From LMUY01 sp964242215 (GTDB lineage Bacteria > Pseudomonadota > Alphaproteobacteria > Acetobacterales > Acetobacteraceae): a stretch of 64,000 nucleotides of DNA. The stretch lies in assembly GCA_964242215.1 (NCBI GenBank), contig CAXTCJ010000013.1:9084-73083 (forward strand). Reading direction: 5' to 3'. The notes beneath the pieces were generated by a model. It saw only the letters and a list, made by a program, of their open reading frames with translations, was not told the origin of the DNA and ran no database searches. Both the position numbers and the translations under genes were made by a program. Positions 33,101 to 41,793 of the stretch are shown here, in pieces; the first letter of the stretch is position 1; each line of letters begins with the position of its first letter.

Positions 33101-35086
33101 ATCCACCGCAGCTTTCAGCATGGTCAAGCGGCGCACTTCGGATGGCGTCCCATCCACCCGCGCCTCTCGGATTGCCTCACCGATCCCGCGCCGGGTCTGC
33201 TGCAGCGAGGCATAGCTGACCATGCGCGGCATTTTTTCCGCCGTGCTGATCCAGTGCTCCTCGCGTTCAGTGAACTTTGCACCCGAGCCCGGGATCATCT
33301 CCGCTCGCAATGCCTTGCCTTCATCGCGTAGCGGCGTCACGAGCAGCCGGGTCGTGCCGTCCGGGTCAATTGCCCGGAACAGGCGCGACACCTGGCCATT
33401 GCCCGCATCATCAATTGTCTTTGCGCGCTGGCGGAGTTCGGCACCGTACTGCTGACGCGCCGTCTCGTCCGTTCCGCCTACGCGGTTGCCGCCGATTGCC
33501 TGGGCGGCTTGATCTAGCCTGGCTCGAGTTTCCGCCTCGGTTTGCTGGAGGCGACGCTGTACATATCGGCCGGCAGCACCGGCTTGATCCTGACTGCCGC
33601 CCACATTGTTGACGGCTGCAACACGCGCCGACGCATTGCTGGCGTCCACCGCGTCAAACGGGGCAGCGCTGGGGCTATTGCTTGGGCCCCGCAACTGCCC
33701 TTCGAGAGAAGCCAAGCCGCGGTTGCCAGTTGCTTGGGCAAGCGTGGGATTGGTGCCGGGCACGGTCTGCGCCGCGGCCGGCGCCGGGATCGAATCTGCG
33801 GCGGCTGAGGGCATGGTGCCCGCGGCAGCGGCAAGCCGGTCCCGCGCCATGTCCAATTGGTTCGGCGACGCCTGCAGCGGCGCACCCGAAGCTCCCATGA
33901 CCGGCGCACCGCTATCATCCAAGACGGATGCCAGCGACGTGCTGGTCGGCGCCAAGCGAGAGGACAGCCCCAATGGGGCAGCCACATGGTCCGCAAGCGA
34001 CGCCACACCTTTGGCGAGCCCAGCACCAGCGGCAAGGCCACCCGCAGGCACAACGCCCCCAGCAACTTGCCCGACTAGACTGGCCAGCGGCGCATACTTG
34101 GCTGGCACCACGCGCTCAGCCAATGCACCGCCGGCACCGCTCGCCGCACCGGACAGGGCCGTGCTGGCGGCCGATGGCGCGGCTAGGGTGGCAGCAATCC
34201 CCGGTGCGGCCGACGTGGCCGTGGCGCCCGCTTCCAGCGCCGGGAGCGCCATAGCGGGCGCAGCGATAGCCCGCGCAGCACCGAGGGGCAACATGGCGCC
34301 AGCAACGCCGCCGCCGACACCACGGGCCAGATTGTCGGCCAGGCCAGACGATACAACATCGCGGGGGTCGGCACCGACCAACCCCATGGCGCCGCGCCAC
34401 CAATTGGAACCACCGACAGGGTTCTGAATGGTGGGCAGGTTTGTGCCTGCCACGGCATTTATCGCGCGCGAGGGCAGGTTGAGCGCACCAGTCACCAGAT
34501 CGGCAGGAGCACCCAGCGTGCCGGCGATGGCATCGTTCGCCCCGGCCGCCAGGTTGGACACCACACCCGAGCGTTTACCCGGCGGAACGGTCGGCGCAGC
34601 ATCACCAGCGCCCGGCGCGGACGGATCCGGCGTCACCTTCCCCGTGGCCGCAGCCTGCTGCATCGCTGCAACCTTGCTGCCCAGTGCCGGGTCGGACCAC
34701 GTGTGCGGCGCTCCTGCAGGTCCGGACGAGGCGGGCTGCACAAAGCCGGTGGGCTGGGGCGGTCCAGGTTGTGCCTGCGTAGGCTGTGATGCCGGGTCCA
34801 CAAATCCCGGCGGAGGCTTGGGCGGGTTGGTCTGATACCGCTTGGTGGTGTCTGGACCGTACACCGCGATCGAACCGCCCGTGTCAGGCGCGCCACCTTG
34901 CTGAGACAGCCAGTCGCGATAGTCCAGGTAATCCTGCGCCTGAGCCGCAGCGATGGGGTCGGACGGCATGGCGGGCGGAGAAGGCGGCGCGGGGGCAGCA
35001 GCCGAGGCTGCTACGCTCGAAGGTGGCGGCGCGCTGCCCGAGGCCGGATCAGCTACAGCAGTCTGAAGATCTGCGAGCGATGCCAT
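30164..35086 (-). CDS. Giant polyvalent virion-ejection protein (gp16-like) with DdrB-ParB-like segment
   Basis: 1640 residues. The N-terminal 400 are Pro/Ala-rich with hydrophobic helices (VAGAMLPLGAARAIAAPAMA). About residues 770-1010 (RNLQPERLG-type text, GPDGVVESGNARYLAIRRAH, EPVLVRERTTDLLPEDRVRF, LHRAYGDGGLVAALAESGDE) resemble the DdrB-like ParB domain of phage polyvalent proteins. The C-terminal 350 are helical. It is the third gene after gp14-like and transglycosylase genes, the order of podovirus internal virion proteins, so ejection with the genome is the likely role. TAATG coupling to the upstream gene. A 60-codon stretch near 31651-31833 is better in another frame. Confidence 0.82.
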   Translation of the reverse strand: MASLADLQTAVADPASGSAPPPSSVAASAAAPAPPSPPAMPSDPIAAAQAQDYLDYRDWLSQQGGAPDTGGSIAVYGPDTTKRYQTNPPKPPPGFVDPASQPTQAQPGPPQPTGFVQPASSGPAGAPHTWSDPALGSKVAAMQQAAATGKVTPDPSAPGAGDAAPTVPPGKRSGVVSNLAAGANDAIAGTLGAPADLVTGALNLPSRAINAVAGTNLPTIQNPVGGSNWWRGAMGLVGADPRDVVSSGLADNLARGVGGGVAGAMLPLGAARAIAAPAMALPALEAGATATSAAPGIAATLAAPSAASTALSGAASGAGGALAERVVPAKYAPLASLVGQVAGGVVPAGGLAAGAGLAKGVASLADHVAAPLGLSSRLAPTSTSLASVLDDSGAPVMGASGAPLQASPNQLDMARDRLAAAAGTMPSAAADSIPAPAAAQTVPGTNPTLAQATGNRGLASLEGQLRGPSNSPSAAPFDAVDASNASARVAAVNNVGGSQDQAGAAGRYVQRRLQQTEAETRARLDQAAQAIGGNRVGGTDETARQQYGAELRQRAKTIDDAGNGQVSRLFRAIDPDGTTRLLVTPLRDEGKALRAEMIPGSGAKFTEREEHWISTAEKMPRMVSYASLQQTRRGIGEAIREARVDGTPSEVRRLTMLKAAVDRSTVEAVARAAAVEQPHVVNGHLAPDQSVLGRLAGHAANDTAPSAGTTVYTPSGRPIGVRYRVVEASTLHGSHTAGMEPNPTYPAELQPRDRTRAASEAQVQRIAGNLQPERLGASASAGEGAPIVGPDGVVESGNARYLAIRRAHAANGPAAAGYRDYLTRQGYDVRGIREPVLVRERTTDLLPEDRVRFTQEANAGSGLAMSASERAAVDAGRLSDDVLGLYHPGDVTSASNRDFVRAFARNVVEKGEEGAFLTKDGTLSLEGVQRVRNALLHRAYGDGGLVAALAESGDEGVRSFGAALTDAAGAMAKLRSGVEAGQIDRGVDISRNLVEAAQAVRQAKAAGVSLRDFVGQRDAFGGGVFQRAENILELAYGPGLAGRVSRGKLAEYLTTYAARAEQQSTQARLFGQNATADDLLRAVGDDGGPVARQAGGFTSRGPDQRAGDAHGGDEARRPGAGSQGQEADRGGAGGVGSGEDGAETLNPETAATHREAMDAKLAHVQRMEGAPSRVLAPGRNGAEYSVADSAAAGQFWHRGKGSAEDAQSLIRLLGSRDAALSAIGDYAAYDLKAFAERPDGTFDAKKLVGWQTAHRDALDVFPELRARFGTLQRAQAEVDALNARRRAASVPLEDHTADTAEAARHWYPGTRGAVPAGSYLSGGADRAPNLERAATGSLETDAASSGPLDPVAHASWLSRHNSALSTLSPEYQASVATPETAARTIAAARQDRAELVRAQQDRAAAHYLDTNGGRVDPQTAIGSLMKADNPGASAAALMKFTSGDREATLGVRRNAADWLMSKVVTGAEDAHKVSATKLNGLLNDPKQMRALSAIFEPDQVQALRNVAADLQREATANAGRAGKGPAVEPRHSTMLGQLVAGEIGGELLGHAVGVASGLGKVGLKIATLGTSAMVSRARSAGLANVDDVLTAAVLNPELARMLLLRPAAAARPAVLIKLRGLLGNLAADGMLRTREERDGR
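31651..31833 (-). CDS. Out-of-frame 60-codon stretch inside the giant gene
   Basis: In the +1 alternative frame: MMVDQSHDKPVDSPLAVLIS, GQAMLTVAMKHGDLVLVRKA, then a coiled-coil KKQIEEAQAALDQEKMG and stop. Here the main frame reads Gly/Arg/Asp/Gln-rich, low-quality sequence (GDAHGGDEARRPGAGSQGQE). Either a nested gene, or the true end of an upstream protein reached by frameshift. Confidence 0.35.
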   Translation of the reverse strand: MMVDQSHDKPVDSPLAVLISGQAMLTVAMKHGDLVLVRKAKKQIEEAQAALDQEKMGRKP

Positions 35087-37620
35087 TACGGCTGCACCGA
35101 TCGGAATAGGCCCGTCTGATCGGCGTACGACATCTGACCCATGATGCCGTTCAGGGTCCGCTTACCCTGTTCCGTTTTGTTGAGCTGCACCGCCAGGGCC
35201 TGCGCATCAGCGGTGGGCATCCGGTTGACGATGAAGGCCAGCGGCGTGACGTGGGCATTCCAATTGGCCTCAAAGGCATTCGGATTTCCCGAGGCTTGCG
35301 ACGCAGCGGCCGACTTCGCAATCCGATAGTCCGCGATGCCCTGAAGCTGGTCGGCGATTTTCTGAAAACCCTGCGGCGACGTGTCATCGCTCAGCAGGGT
35401 CTTTTGCACCATCTGTAGCTCCTGCACGCCGACCCGGGGTGACACCGTGCTGGCCGCTTCACGAACCAACTGGCCAGCCGCCTTGTTGAAAGCCTCCACG
35501 TTCGACACCGCCGGGAAGGGCGAGCCACCAAACAGGTTCGACCAGTTGTTCATGGTCGACTGGATGTCGCGCCAATCGGCATTGACGCCGCCGCCTTGCG
35601 CGAATTGCTGCGCCTCGGTGCGCATCGTGTCGATCAGTGAATTCGACTGCGCCGCTTTCTGGGCGTCCGTCAGGAGGCTCGTGCGATATATCCCCATCTG
35701 GGTGACGTCATTCTCAGCCTGCGCTTTCTGCTGGGCGAGTGTGACGGGCGAGAGGGGAGACTGCACTGCCGTTCCGCCACCGGCCATTGGCGTGACAAGC
35801 GGCCCGGCTGGAGCAGCTGGCGCAACCGGCGCTGGTGGCGCGGTAGGCGGAGCCACCGCTTGGGGCTGGCCACCAGGAACCGGCACGCTCGGGTTGAGCG
35901 TCCCTGCCGACGCATACCCTTGGCCCGGCGGCAAGGGCGGAGCCGTAGGCACACCAGGAAACTCGTTTGTCGCGTTTGGAGCCGCTGCTCGGGGTGCGGG
36001 AAAGCGCTCATCAGCATGAGAGATCGGGGCCGCAGGATTGCCCACGGCAGCAGCTGGCGTTGAGGCGACCGGCTGGACGGCCGACGTCTGATCAGGACCG
36101 AAGGGCGAGACGCCACCAGCAGGTGAGCGCCCCGGCGAGGGCGGAGCAGTAGGCCGGGTGGCGGCGGACTGGGCAAATGCAACCGGCTGATTTCCATACT
36201 TCAGCGCCGAGCCGTTGATGAAACTACCCACCGTTTGCCGCGCCAAATCGGGGTTGCGTGCGATCACGTCGCCAGAAAGCACAGCCGCCAGCGGCTTCGA
36301 CGGATCAGCATTCATCACCGTGATAGCGTCGGCCGGACCAAGCCGATGGGCCATGCCGAGGGTAGCCGACGTGACCGGCATTCCGGCTTGCTGCAACACC
36401 CCGGCGTTTTGCTGGCCATAGGCGGCCGTCATTTGGGCGGATAGAGCGGGGTTGGAGCGCAGAGCCAGCAATTGCTGGTCAGACTGTCCAGCAAGGTCCG
36501 GGCGAGCCTGCCGGATCGTGCTCAGCCAAGTGTCAGTGGTAAATTGCCCGTTGCCGGTGGCAGAACTGTTCGGGTTCTTGGCCGCAGGGTTGCCGGTGCT
36601 GTTCTCTGCACCGTTGACGCGGGCCGCGTACGCCGAGGGCGGGATGGCGCCAGTGTTCAGCAGGTCTACGCCACGCGCCGGCTGATTCGTCCCGTCTGAG
36701 TTTGTCGCTCCCGGGATTGCTGGATTGATCCTCGTTTCGCCTGGGGCCAAATTATAAGGCGCGGCCTGCGCCTTCGTTACGTCCGTCCCGAGTGTTGCCC
36801 GCGCGGTCAGCCCAGCACGGTCAGCGAGTGGGCCGTTCTCAGCTTGATCGATTTGCGGCTGGTATTGCAGGTTCGACTGGTTGCGCGCGTCCGTCTCGGC
36901 TCCAGCCATGTTCCCCTTCGCCTGAGCGGCAGCGGCACTCGGAACAGGATTGCCGTTCGCGTCCGTGGTGAGACCTTGGCCCAGCATTGTGGTGGTAGCC
37001 GACAGCCCGGCGTTTGGATCGGCGACCGACGCCGTCGCGTGCTGGCGCAGATCAAACCGGTTGTACCAATGCTGCGCCTCCAGCGACGACAGCCAGCCCT
37101 GCTGCTGCAGCGACTGGACGCCAGCGTTCCATGATTGGGGGTCAGAAGCCCCGGCCACGGTCGAGTAAAGGATCTGCCGGCGCGTGTCGGAAATCTTGGC
37201 TATCGCGGCGGCCTGGTCCTTCGATTGAAGGACGCCGATTTGTTCGGAAAGCGGCATGGGAACGCCGAAACGAGCCTGCCCAATATCACCCCACCCCGAA
37301 GCGCCCGCCCCTGGCGCAGCCGCTGTAGCCAGACCGCTCTGCCCTGGCGCCCCGCCGGTAGAGCCTCCAGCGGGAGAATTGGCCATAGCAGCTAAAGAAT
37401 TCTGCGGCGCCGATCCCTGCCCGCTTTGCCCAGCGAGCGCAGCCAAATACGGCCCAACCTGAGCCTGCTGTAGCTGCAAGTTCAGACCAGCGCCCTGGTT
37501 TTGTATCAGTTGGCCTTGGGTCGCGGCATTGGCTTGGCCGGCCTGTGCCATCTTCACGAGCGGCGTAAATGGATCATAGGCCTGGGGCTGGGCAATGAGG
37601 GATAGGAGCGTATCGCTCAT
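35086..37620 (-). CDS. Virion protein with lytic transglycosylase domain (gp15-like)
   Basis: 844 residues. A transglycosylase-like domain lies at about residues 330-480: NGAENSTGNPAAKNPNSSAT, GNGQFTTDTWLSTIRQARPD, LAHR-like LGMAHRLGPADAITVMNADP, AVLSGDVIARNPDLARQTVG. It should cut peptidoglycan locally during DNA injection. The flanks are Gln/Ala/Pro-rich. It lies between gp14-like and gp16-like genes with 1-bp stop/start overlaps. Confidence 0.85.
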   Translation of the reverse strand: MSDTLLSLIAQPQAYDPFTPLVKMAQAGQANAATQGQLIQNQGAGLNLQLQQAQVGPYLAALAGQSGQGSAPQNSLAAMANSPAGGSTGGAPGQSGLATAAAPGAGASGWGDIGQARFGVPMPLSEQIGVLQSKDQAAAIAKISDTRRQILYSTVAGASDPQSWNAGVQSLQQQGWLSSLEAQHWYNRFDLRQHATASVADPNAGLSATTTMLGQGLTTDANGNPVPSAAAAQAKGNMAGAETDARNQSNLQYQPQIDQAENGPLADRAGLTARATLGTDVTKAQAAPYNLAPGETRINPAIPGATNSDGTNQPARGVDLLNTGAIPPSAYAARVNGAENSTGNPAAKNPNSSATGNGQFTTDTWLSTIRQARPDLAGQSDQQLLALRSNPALSAQMTAAYGQQNAGVLQQAGMPVTSATLGMAHRLGPADAITVMNADPSKPLAAVLSGDVIARNPDLARQTVGSFINGSALKYGNQPVAFAQSAATRPTAPPSPGRSPAGGVSPFGPDQTSAVQPVASTPAAAVGNPAAPISHADERFPAPRAAAPNATNEFPGVPTAPPLPPGQGYASAGTLNPSVPVPGGQPQAVAPPTAPPAPVAPAAPAGPLVTPMAGGGTAVQSPLSPVTLAQQKAQAENDVTQMGIYRTSLLTDAQKAAQSNSLIDTMRTEAQQFAQGGGVNADWRDIQSTMNNWSNLFGGSPFPAVSNVEAFNKAAGQLVREAASTVSPRVGVQELQMVQKTLLSDDTSPQGFQKIADQLQGIADYRIAKSAAASQASGNPNAFEANWNAHVTPLAFIVNRMPTADAQALAVQLNKTEQGKRTLNGIMGQMSYADQTGLFRSVQP

Positions 37621-38528
37621 CAGACGATCGCCTCGTCGGCGGACCCATTGACGGTGCCAGCTAGGCTTGGGTCGTAATTCTGACTACCGCTGGCGCCACC
37701 AATCCAGTTTGTGACCCCGGTGGCGAGCTGTCCCAGCGCACTATTCGCACCGCCATAGCTGCTATTGCTTCCGGTGAGAGACGCCAGGGAATTCGAAATC
37801 CCGGTATTCGTCGCCGCCGCGGAACCCAGCGTGCCGGCCGCCAGGGCATTGCCGGCGCCAGTAACTGACTGCCCAATCTGGCCGGCGGACGCGATACCCT
37901 GCTGGCCGGTGGTCGCGGCAGCGTTTTGGCCTTGGTTGGCCAAATTGGACATGCCAGACACCAGCCCCGAATACAGGTTCTGCAGGTTCGTCGTGTACGT
38001 GCCGAGCTGCTGTGTCGCGAGGCCCTGCCCGTATTGCTGTGTCGCCATAGCCTGCGCGCCCGACTGTGCAGTCCCGCGAGCGGCGGCAGACGCGTTCAGT
38101 GCTGCAAGCCCCTGCTGCTGAGCGAACTGATACGTGGGGCTGTTCGCAAACTGCTGAAGCGCGCCAGGGATCGCCTGCGACGAAGCCTGACCCTGCGAGT
38201 TCAACCCGGACAGCGCCATGAGTTGCGTCAGCGCACCCCCAGCAACGTTCGCTTGGCCCACGCCGCCGTCGCCGGAAATTGTGCCGTCCGTATTGACGCC
38301 GAACAGGTTGGCTAGATTGTAATTTGCTGCAATTCCGGTGTTTTTGAACGGGGCAAGGTTGGCTGTATTCTGGTTGTAAATCTGCTGTTGAAGCGCGGCA
38401 GCAGACTGTTGCGCCTGTGCGGATTCATCGGCAGCGCTGGTGGCTGCATTGGAGGAATTGCTGGAAGCTACGAGCGACCCGGCTGTTCCTGCTACGGCCG
38501 CCGCGGCGCCGACTGCTGCTGCGACCAT
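37620..38528 (-). CDS. Internal virion/ejection protein (gp14-like)
   Basis: 302 residues from the ATG in TGATG at 38528, preceded by GGAGAC. A hydrophobic N-terminus (MVAAAVGAAAAVAGTAGSLV), then AAALQQQIYNQNTANLAPFK and NTGIAANYNLANLFGVN, followed by Gln/Ala/Gly-rich helices (ALNASAAARGTAQSGAQAMA). This is the usual look of the small podovirus internal protein that forms part of the ejection conduit. Confidence 0.8.
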   Translation of the reverse strand: MVAAAVGAAAAVAGTAGSLVASSNSSNAATSAADESAQAQQSAAALQQQIYNQNTANLAPFKNTGIAANYNLANLFGVNTDGTISGDGGVGQANVAGGALTQLMALSGLNSQGQASSQAIPGALQQFANSPTYQFAQQQGLAALNASAAARGTAQSGAQAMATQQYGQGLATQQLGTYTTNLQNLYSGLVSGMSNLANQGQNAAATTGQQGIASAGQIGQSVTGAGNALAAGTLGSAAATNTGISNSLASLTGSNSSYGGANSALGQLATGVTNWIGGASGSQNYDPSLAGTVNGSADEAIV

Positions 38529-39067
38529 CAGGCGTCTCCAATCCACTGTGTGTAATAGGTCTCGACCGGAGTCATCCCGAGCGCGCGAAACAGCCTCGAT
38601 GCATCGCGGTGAAGCTTGCTGCCTACGAACCAGCGCTGAACGCCACGCCGCTTCAGCTCTGCTCGCGTGGCCCGGAACAACACCATCCCGGGCGTGAGTA
38701 ACCCACGCCCACCACGATCACCGGGGCGAACGAAGAAGATATCCAGGCTGCATTCCAAACAGGAGGAATAGTGCAGGGAGGGCTGCACGAACCCAATGAA
38801 GTAGCCGACCAGCCGACCAGCATCACGCAGGGTCATGACGAACAGCACGCCGTGCCGCTCCATTGCAGCGTAGGCATCGAGCCGTGGCGACAGCGGCACC
38901 TTGTCCTGGTTGAGGGCCAACTCGGCATAGTGCTCGGGCCAGATTTCCTGCATTTCGGGCAGCACGTCCGACCATGCCTCGACCTGCGTCGTCAGCACAG
39001 GAGGGTTGATGAACGCTATAGCGGTAGCGGCCATCGCTGCAGCGGGGCCTCCGCATGCGATACCCAT
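38528..39067 (-). CDS. GNAT-like acetyltransferase of phage type
   Basis: 179 residues; start overlaps the previous stop (TAATG). The central part follows the small GNAT fold found next to podovirus structural genes: VLFVMTLRDAGRLVGYFIGF, VQPSLHYSSCLECSLDIFFV, RPGDRGGRGLLTPGMVLFRA, then RALGMTPVETYYTQWIG. The substrate is unknown. Confidence 0.72.
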   Translation of the reverse strand: MGIACGGPAAAMAATAIAFINPPVLTTQVEAWSDVLPEMQEIWPEHYAELALNQDKVPLSPRLDAYAAMERHGVLFVMTLRDAGRLVGYFIGFVQPSLHYSSCLECSLDIFFVRPGDRGGRGLLTPGMVLFRATRAELKRRGVQRWFVGSKLHRDASRLFRALGMTPVETYYTQWIGDA

Positions 39068-39630
39068 TACGGCCACGTCCTCATGTCCACCAGCATGTGA
39101 ATGCGATCGGCGGGGCTATCGTTAACCACCTCGTGCTCTACGTGAGCATCGAACCACCAAATCTCGCCGGTCAGCATCGTCACCGTCTCGTCGCCCGTTC
39201 GGTAAAGCGACCCAGGCAGACCCTGCAGCACGACGTGATAGCGGGCGCGATCGGGATCGTGAACGTATGCGCCCTGGTCATCCGCGTGCGGCAGAATGCG
39301 TTTGCCCGGCGCCAAGCGGGTGATGAGCAACCTGTTCAGCTCGTAGGCCTCGACGGCGCGCATCAAGTCCAAAACGATGGCGCGCACCGGCTTGAGCACG
39401 GCCGCGGCGGGGTGCCAGACGCTGTTTCCGTCCGCCATGACCGCGGCCGTGTCGCCCTTGGCTACGGCATCGTCGGAGAACCGCAGCCAAATGTCATCGA
39501 CGTCCCCGTGAGGGGTGTTCTCGAACGTCGTCCGAAAACGCTTTTGGTTCCACAATTCAGGGTGGCGCTGGAGGGCATGGAGGACGCCGAGTGTCTGGAC
39601 CCCTTCGGCAATCCGATGAAAGTATTTCAT
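39067..39630 (-). CDS. Aspartyl/asparaginyl beta-hydroxylase-like dioxygenase
   Basis: 187 residues from MKYFHRIAEG (GGAA upstream). The 2-oxoglutarate/Fe(II) core is visible: APGKRILPHADDQGAYVHDP (first His-x-Asp), RYHVVLQGLPGSLYRTGDET, GEIWWFDAHVEHEVVNDSPA with a second His, and DRIHMLVDMR with the 2-oxoglutarate-binding Arg. Likely modifies a protein side chain, perhaps in the virion or host. Such genes are known in podovirus late regions. Confidence 0.82.
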   Translation of the reverse strand: MKYFHRIAEGVQTLGVLHALQRHPELWNQKRFRTTFENTPHGDVDDIWLRFSDDAVAKGDTAAVMADGNSVWHPAAAVLKPVRAIVLDLMRAVEAYELNRLLITRLAPGKRILPHADDQGAYVHDPDRARYHVVLQGLPGSLYRTGDETVTMLTGEIWWFDAHVEHEVVNDSPADRIHMLVDMRTWP

Positions 39631-39670
39631 GCTTTCCGCGCCTTGGATCGCGTGTTTGCCGATTGCCGGG

Positions 39671-40147
39671 TCAATGCACCGACGCTCCAACACGACCAGC
39701 CGTTACCAGGTCATCAGGCACAAACGAAGCACCCCGCGTCTCACGCTGCGCCAGAGCACGTGCCCAATCATGGGAAAGCGCATCCGTCGTCTCGATCAGC
39801 AGAACGCGACCGACTTCAAGGGCGGCATTGACTGCAGCAACATAGTGCTCCGCCAGCCCAACCTGCAGCGGCCGGACAAGTGCATAATCCGTCGCGTCCG
39901 CCAACATCTTGAAGGTCGGCCAATCAGCGGGCCCCGACGCAACCGCGCACATGATCACCAAGGCCGGGCGTCGCGTGATGTCTTCCGGCAGCACTTCAGC
40001 GGTAGGGTGCGCGAGGTTTAGAATCGACACGCCCACGGCGCGGGCATGGTGGATCAGTGTCGCGGTCGCGCAATGGTCACCGCCGGTCTGCTTCAACCAA
40101 AGCTCGGCACCAGCGAATTGCTCTGGCGTATGCAGATCAAGCCGCAT
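39671..40147 (-). CDS. Hypothetical protein, 158 residues
   Basis: Alpha/beta protein: MRLDLHTPEQFAGAELWLKQ, ATATLIHHARAVGVSILNLA, LLIETTDALSHDWARALAQR. The tail suggests a Rossmann-like fold, perhaps a small P-loop-less structural accessory. It lies 40 bp upstream of the hydroxylase gene on the same strand. No family recognised. Confidence 0.65.
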   Translation of the reverse strand: MRLDLHTPEQFAGAELWLKQTGGDHCATATLIHHARAVGVSILNLAHPTAEVLPEDITRRPALVIMCAVASGPADWPTFKMLADATDYALVRPLQVGLAEHYVAAVNAALEVGRVLLIETTDALSHDWARALAQRETRGASFVPDDLVTAGRVGASVH

Positions 40148-40337
40148 GACGGCCGACCGAATCGGAGGTGTTGATAGAAGAGGAACTACACACGACGGAG
40201 CGTCCTATCAAAAGGAGGGTCCGGCGAGTTCCTGCGCCGCGGCGACTATAGCGTGATGTTATTGCTGAGGGAAGGGTGAAGGCAGCGGGTGGACTTGGGC
40301 TAAGTGACCGGGCAGCGTGTCCCATAGAGGGACTTAA

Positions 40338-40751
40338 ATGACCGAACCGGGGCGCGACCTAAGGGCCAGCAAAGACGAAAAGCTCGCGAGGCTTTCCGAG
40401 CCCATAGAACCTCCACCCATCCTGTATATCAATCAAGTGATCAAGCCAGAGGCACGAGAACCAGTTAACAAAACGGCACTTATGTCAAAGGCCGCATTGT
40501 CACTTTTTGTTTGTTCCGCTCTGTACTACTGCTACTTCGGACCTCCACATCAATGTAGGAGAATTTCTGATATTATGGAGGATACAGAACGAATTTCTCT
40601 GTTAGGCTTTACGTGGGGCTTACAAGAAAAACTGCAGTGTGCCTTTTCCTCGCAGGGGCAGAGGGATAATTGGGAAAGCGCTGCCGAGGTGTATAGATTC
40701 CAAGCCAGCATGCTCAGTTTGACAATGCCCGAGACAAAGCAGCGGCCATAA
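40338..40751 (+). CDS. Hypothetical protein with one membrane segment
   Basis: 137 residues; AGAGGGA lies upstream of the ATG. The only plus-strand gene in this part of the element. A hydrophobic stretch (MSKAALSLFVCSALYYCYFG) at about residues 49-68 is flanked by polar sequence. Function unknown. Confidence 0.5.
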   Translation: MTEPGRDLRASKDEKLARLSEPIEPPPILYINQVIKPEAREPVNKTALMSKAALSLFVCSALYYCYFGPPHQCRRISDIMEDTERISLLGFTWGLQEKLQCAFSSQGQRDNWESAAEVYRFQASMLSLTMPETKQRP

Positions 40752-40856
40752 CCTACCCCCACGTCCAGGTCGGCCGGAAGCTGTAACGCCTGGCGTGGCG
40801 CTGAGGGCCAGCGAGTCCAAGGATGCTGTCGCTGGACGATGGCTGTTACTACGCGC

Positions 40857-41624
40857 TTATGCGGCTTTGTCCGCCAGAGATAGCTTAAATGCCTTAAGCG
40901 TTTGTTCGGACGGCATGTAGCCGCCGAGCTCGTGCAGCGACCCGATGTTAAAGGTGCGAGGCATCGGTGAGCGGTCAAGAGTGTGAACGCAGATCCTAAA
41001 TTCACGCTGATAGTCGAACCGCTTCTGCTTGCGGAAGGGAACGTCGTTGAGCTTGAACTCCCCGTTGAAAACCTCCTCGTCGTAATAGCTTACAAGGCCT
41101 GCACGGAGTCGCAGCGATTGGCTGCGAGCAGCCTGTTTGAGACGCTGCATGAATAACCCCCATGGGATCACCACCGCGTGAGGACCAAAGCGGAGGCAAC
41201 GCGAATCCACTTGAAGGGCGGCCTCAAGATCCGCCAGGCGATCCTCACCGTAGATGTCTCGGAGGTTATCGCCGGGCAGTGCCTCCTCAATATAGTAGGC
41301 GTACATGCAATAAATGTAGAGATCGTCGGGTTCCCCCAGCGACATTGAAACCGGCGCGGCCAGATCGCGCTCGGTGATGTTGATCGCCCCCACGGAAGGG
41401 ACATTCATTTGGATTTGCAGGCCTTTCTTTTGCAGCCAACTCCAGACGCCTTCTGTCGAGTCCCAACGCCCTTCTGCATCTTCTTCGCCGCGGAAGTAAG
41501 ACAACCGGCGCATAAATAGGTCGCCATCAAGAAACTGCTGAGCGTGATCGCGCTCACTAAAGAACTTCACCAAGGCATAAGCTTTGGCGGGTCTCGGCTT
41601 ATCAGAAGGGCTCAACAAAATCAT
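40857..41624 (-). CDS. Hypothetical protein, 255 residues
   Basis: Well-composed soluble protein: KAYALVKFFSERDHAQQFLD, GDLFMRRLSYFRGEEDAEGR, LHELGGYMPSEQTLKAFKLS. The opening (KFFSxxxHAxxFLDGxLFMxxLSYFR) recurs in uncharacterised bacterial proteins I have seen on islands, but I cannot name a domain. It stands alone between the toxin-antitoxin pair and the ejection module, a usual site for accessory (moron or defence) genes. Confidence 0.7.
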   Translation of the reverse strand: MILLSPSDKPRPAKAYALVKFFSERDHAQQFLDGDLFMRRLSYFRGEEDAEGRWDSTEGVWSWLQKKGLQIQMNVPSVGAINITERDLAAPVSMSLGEPDDLYIYCMYAYYIEEALPGDNLRDIYGEDRLADLEAALQVDSRCLRFGPHAVVIPWGLFMQRLKQAARSQSLRLRAGLVSYYDEEVFNGEFKLNDVPFRKQKRFDYQREFRICVHTLDRSPMPRTFNIGSLHELGGYMPSEQTLKAFKLSLADKAA

Positions 41625-41793
41625 TGTCTGTTCTCGACTCGGCTACGTCTCAGCATCGTGCGTACAAATCGTATCGGATGTAGATCGGCACAACACAGCT
41701 TTGGATCAGATCTAATTCGCCTCTGCGCCAGCTCGCGGGGAACGTCTTCGCTGGTTATTGCGATTACCCGCCCCTCTGTATCAACGTCACCAA

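Noticed and set aside
33606..34427. Plus-strand 273-codon frame inside the giant ejection gene
   Set aside because: Ala/Pro/Ser-rich shadow of the minus-strand coding sequence.
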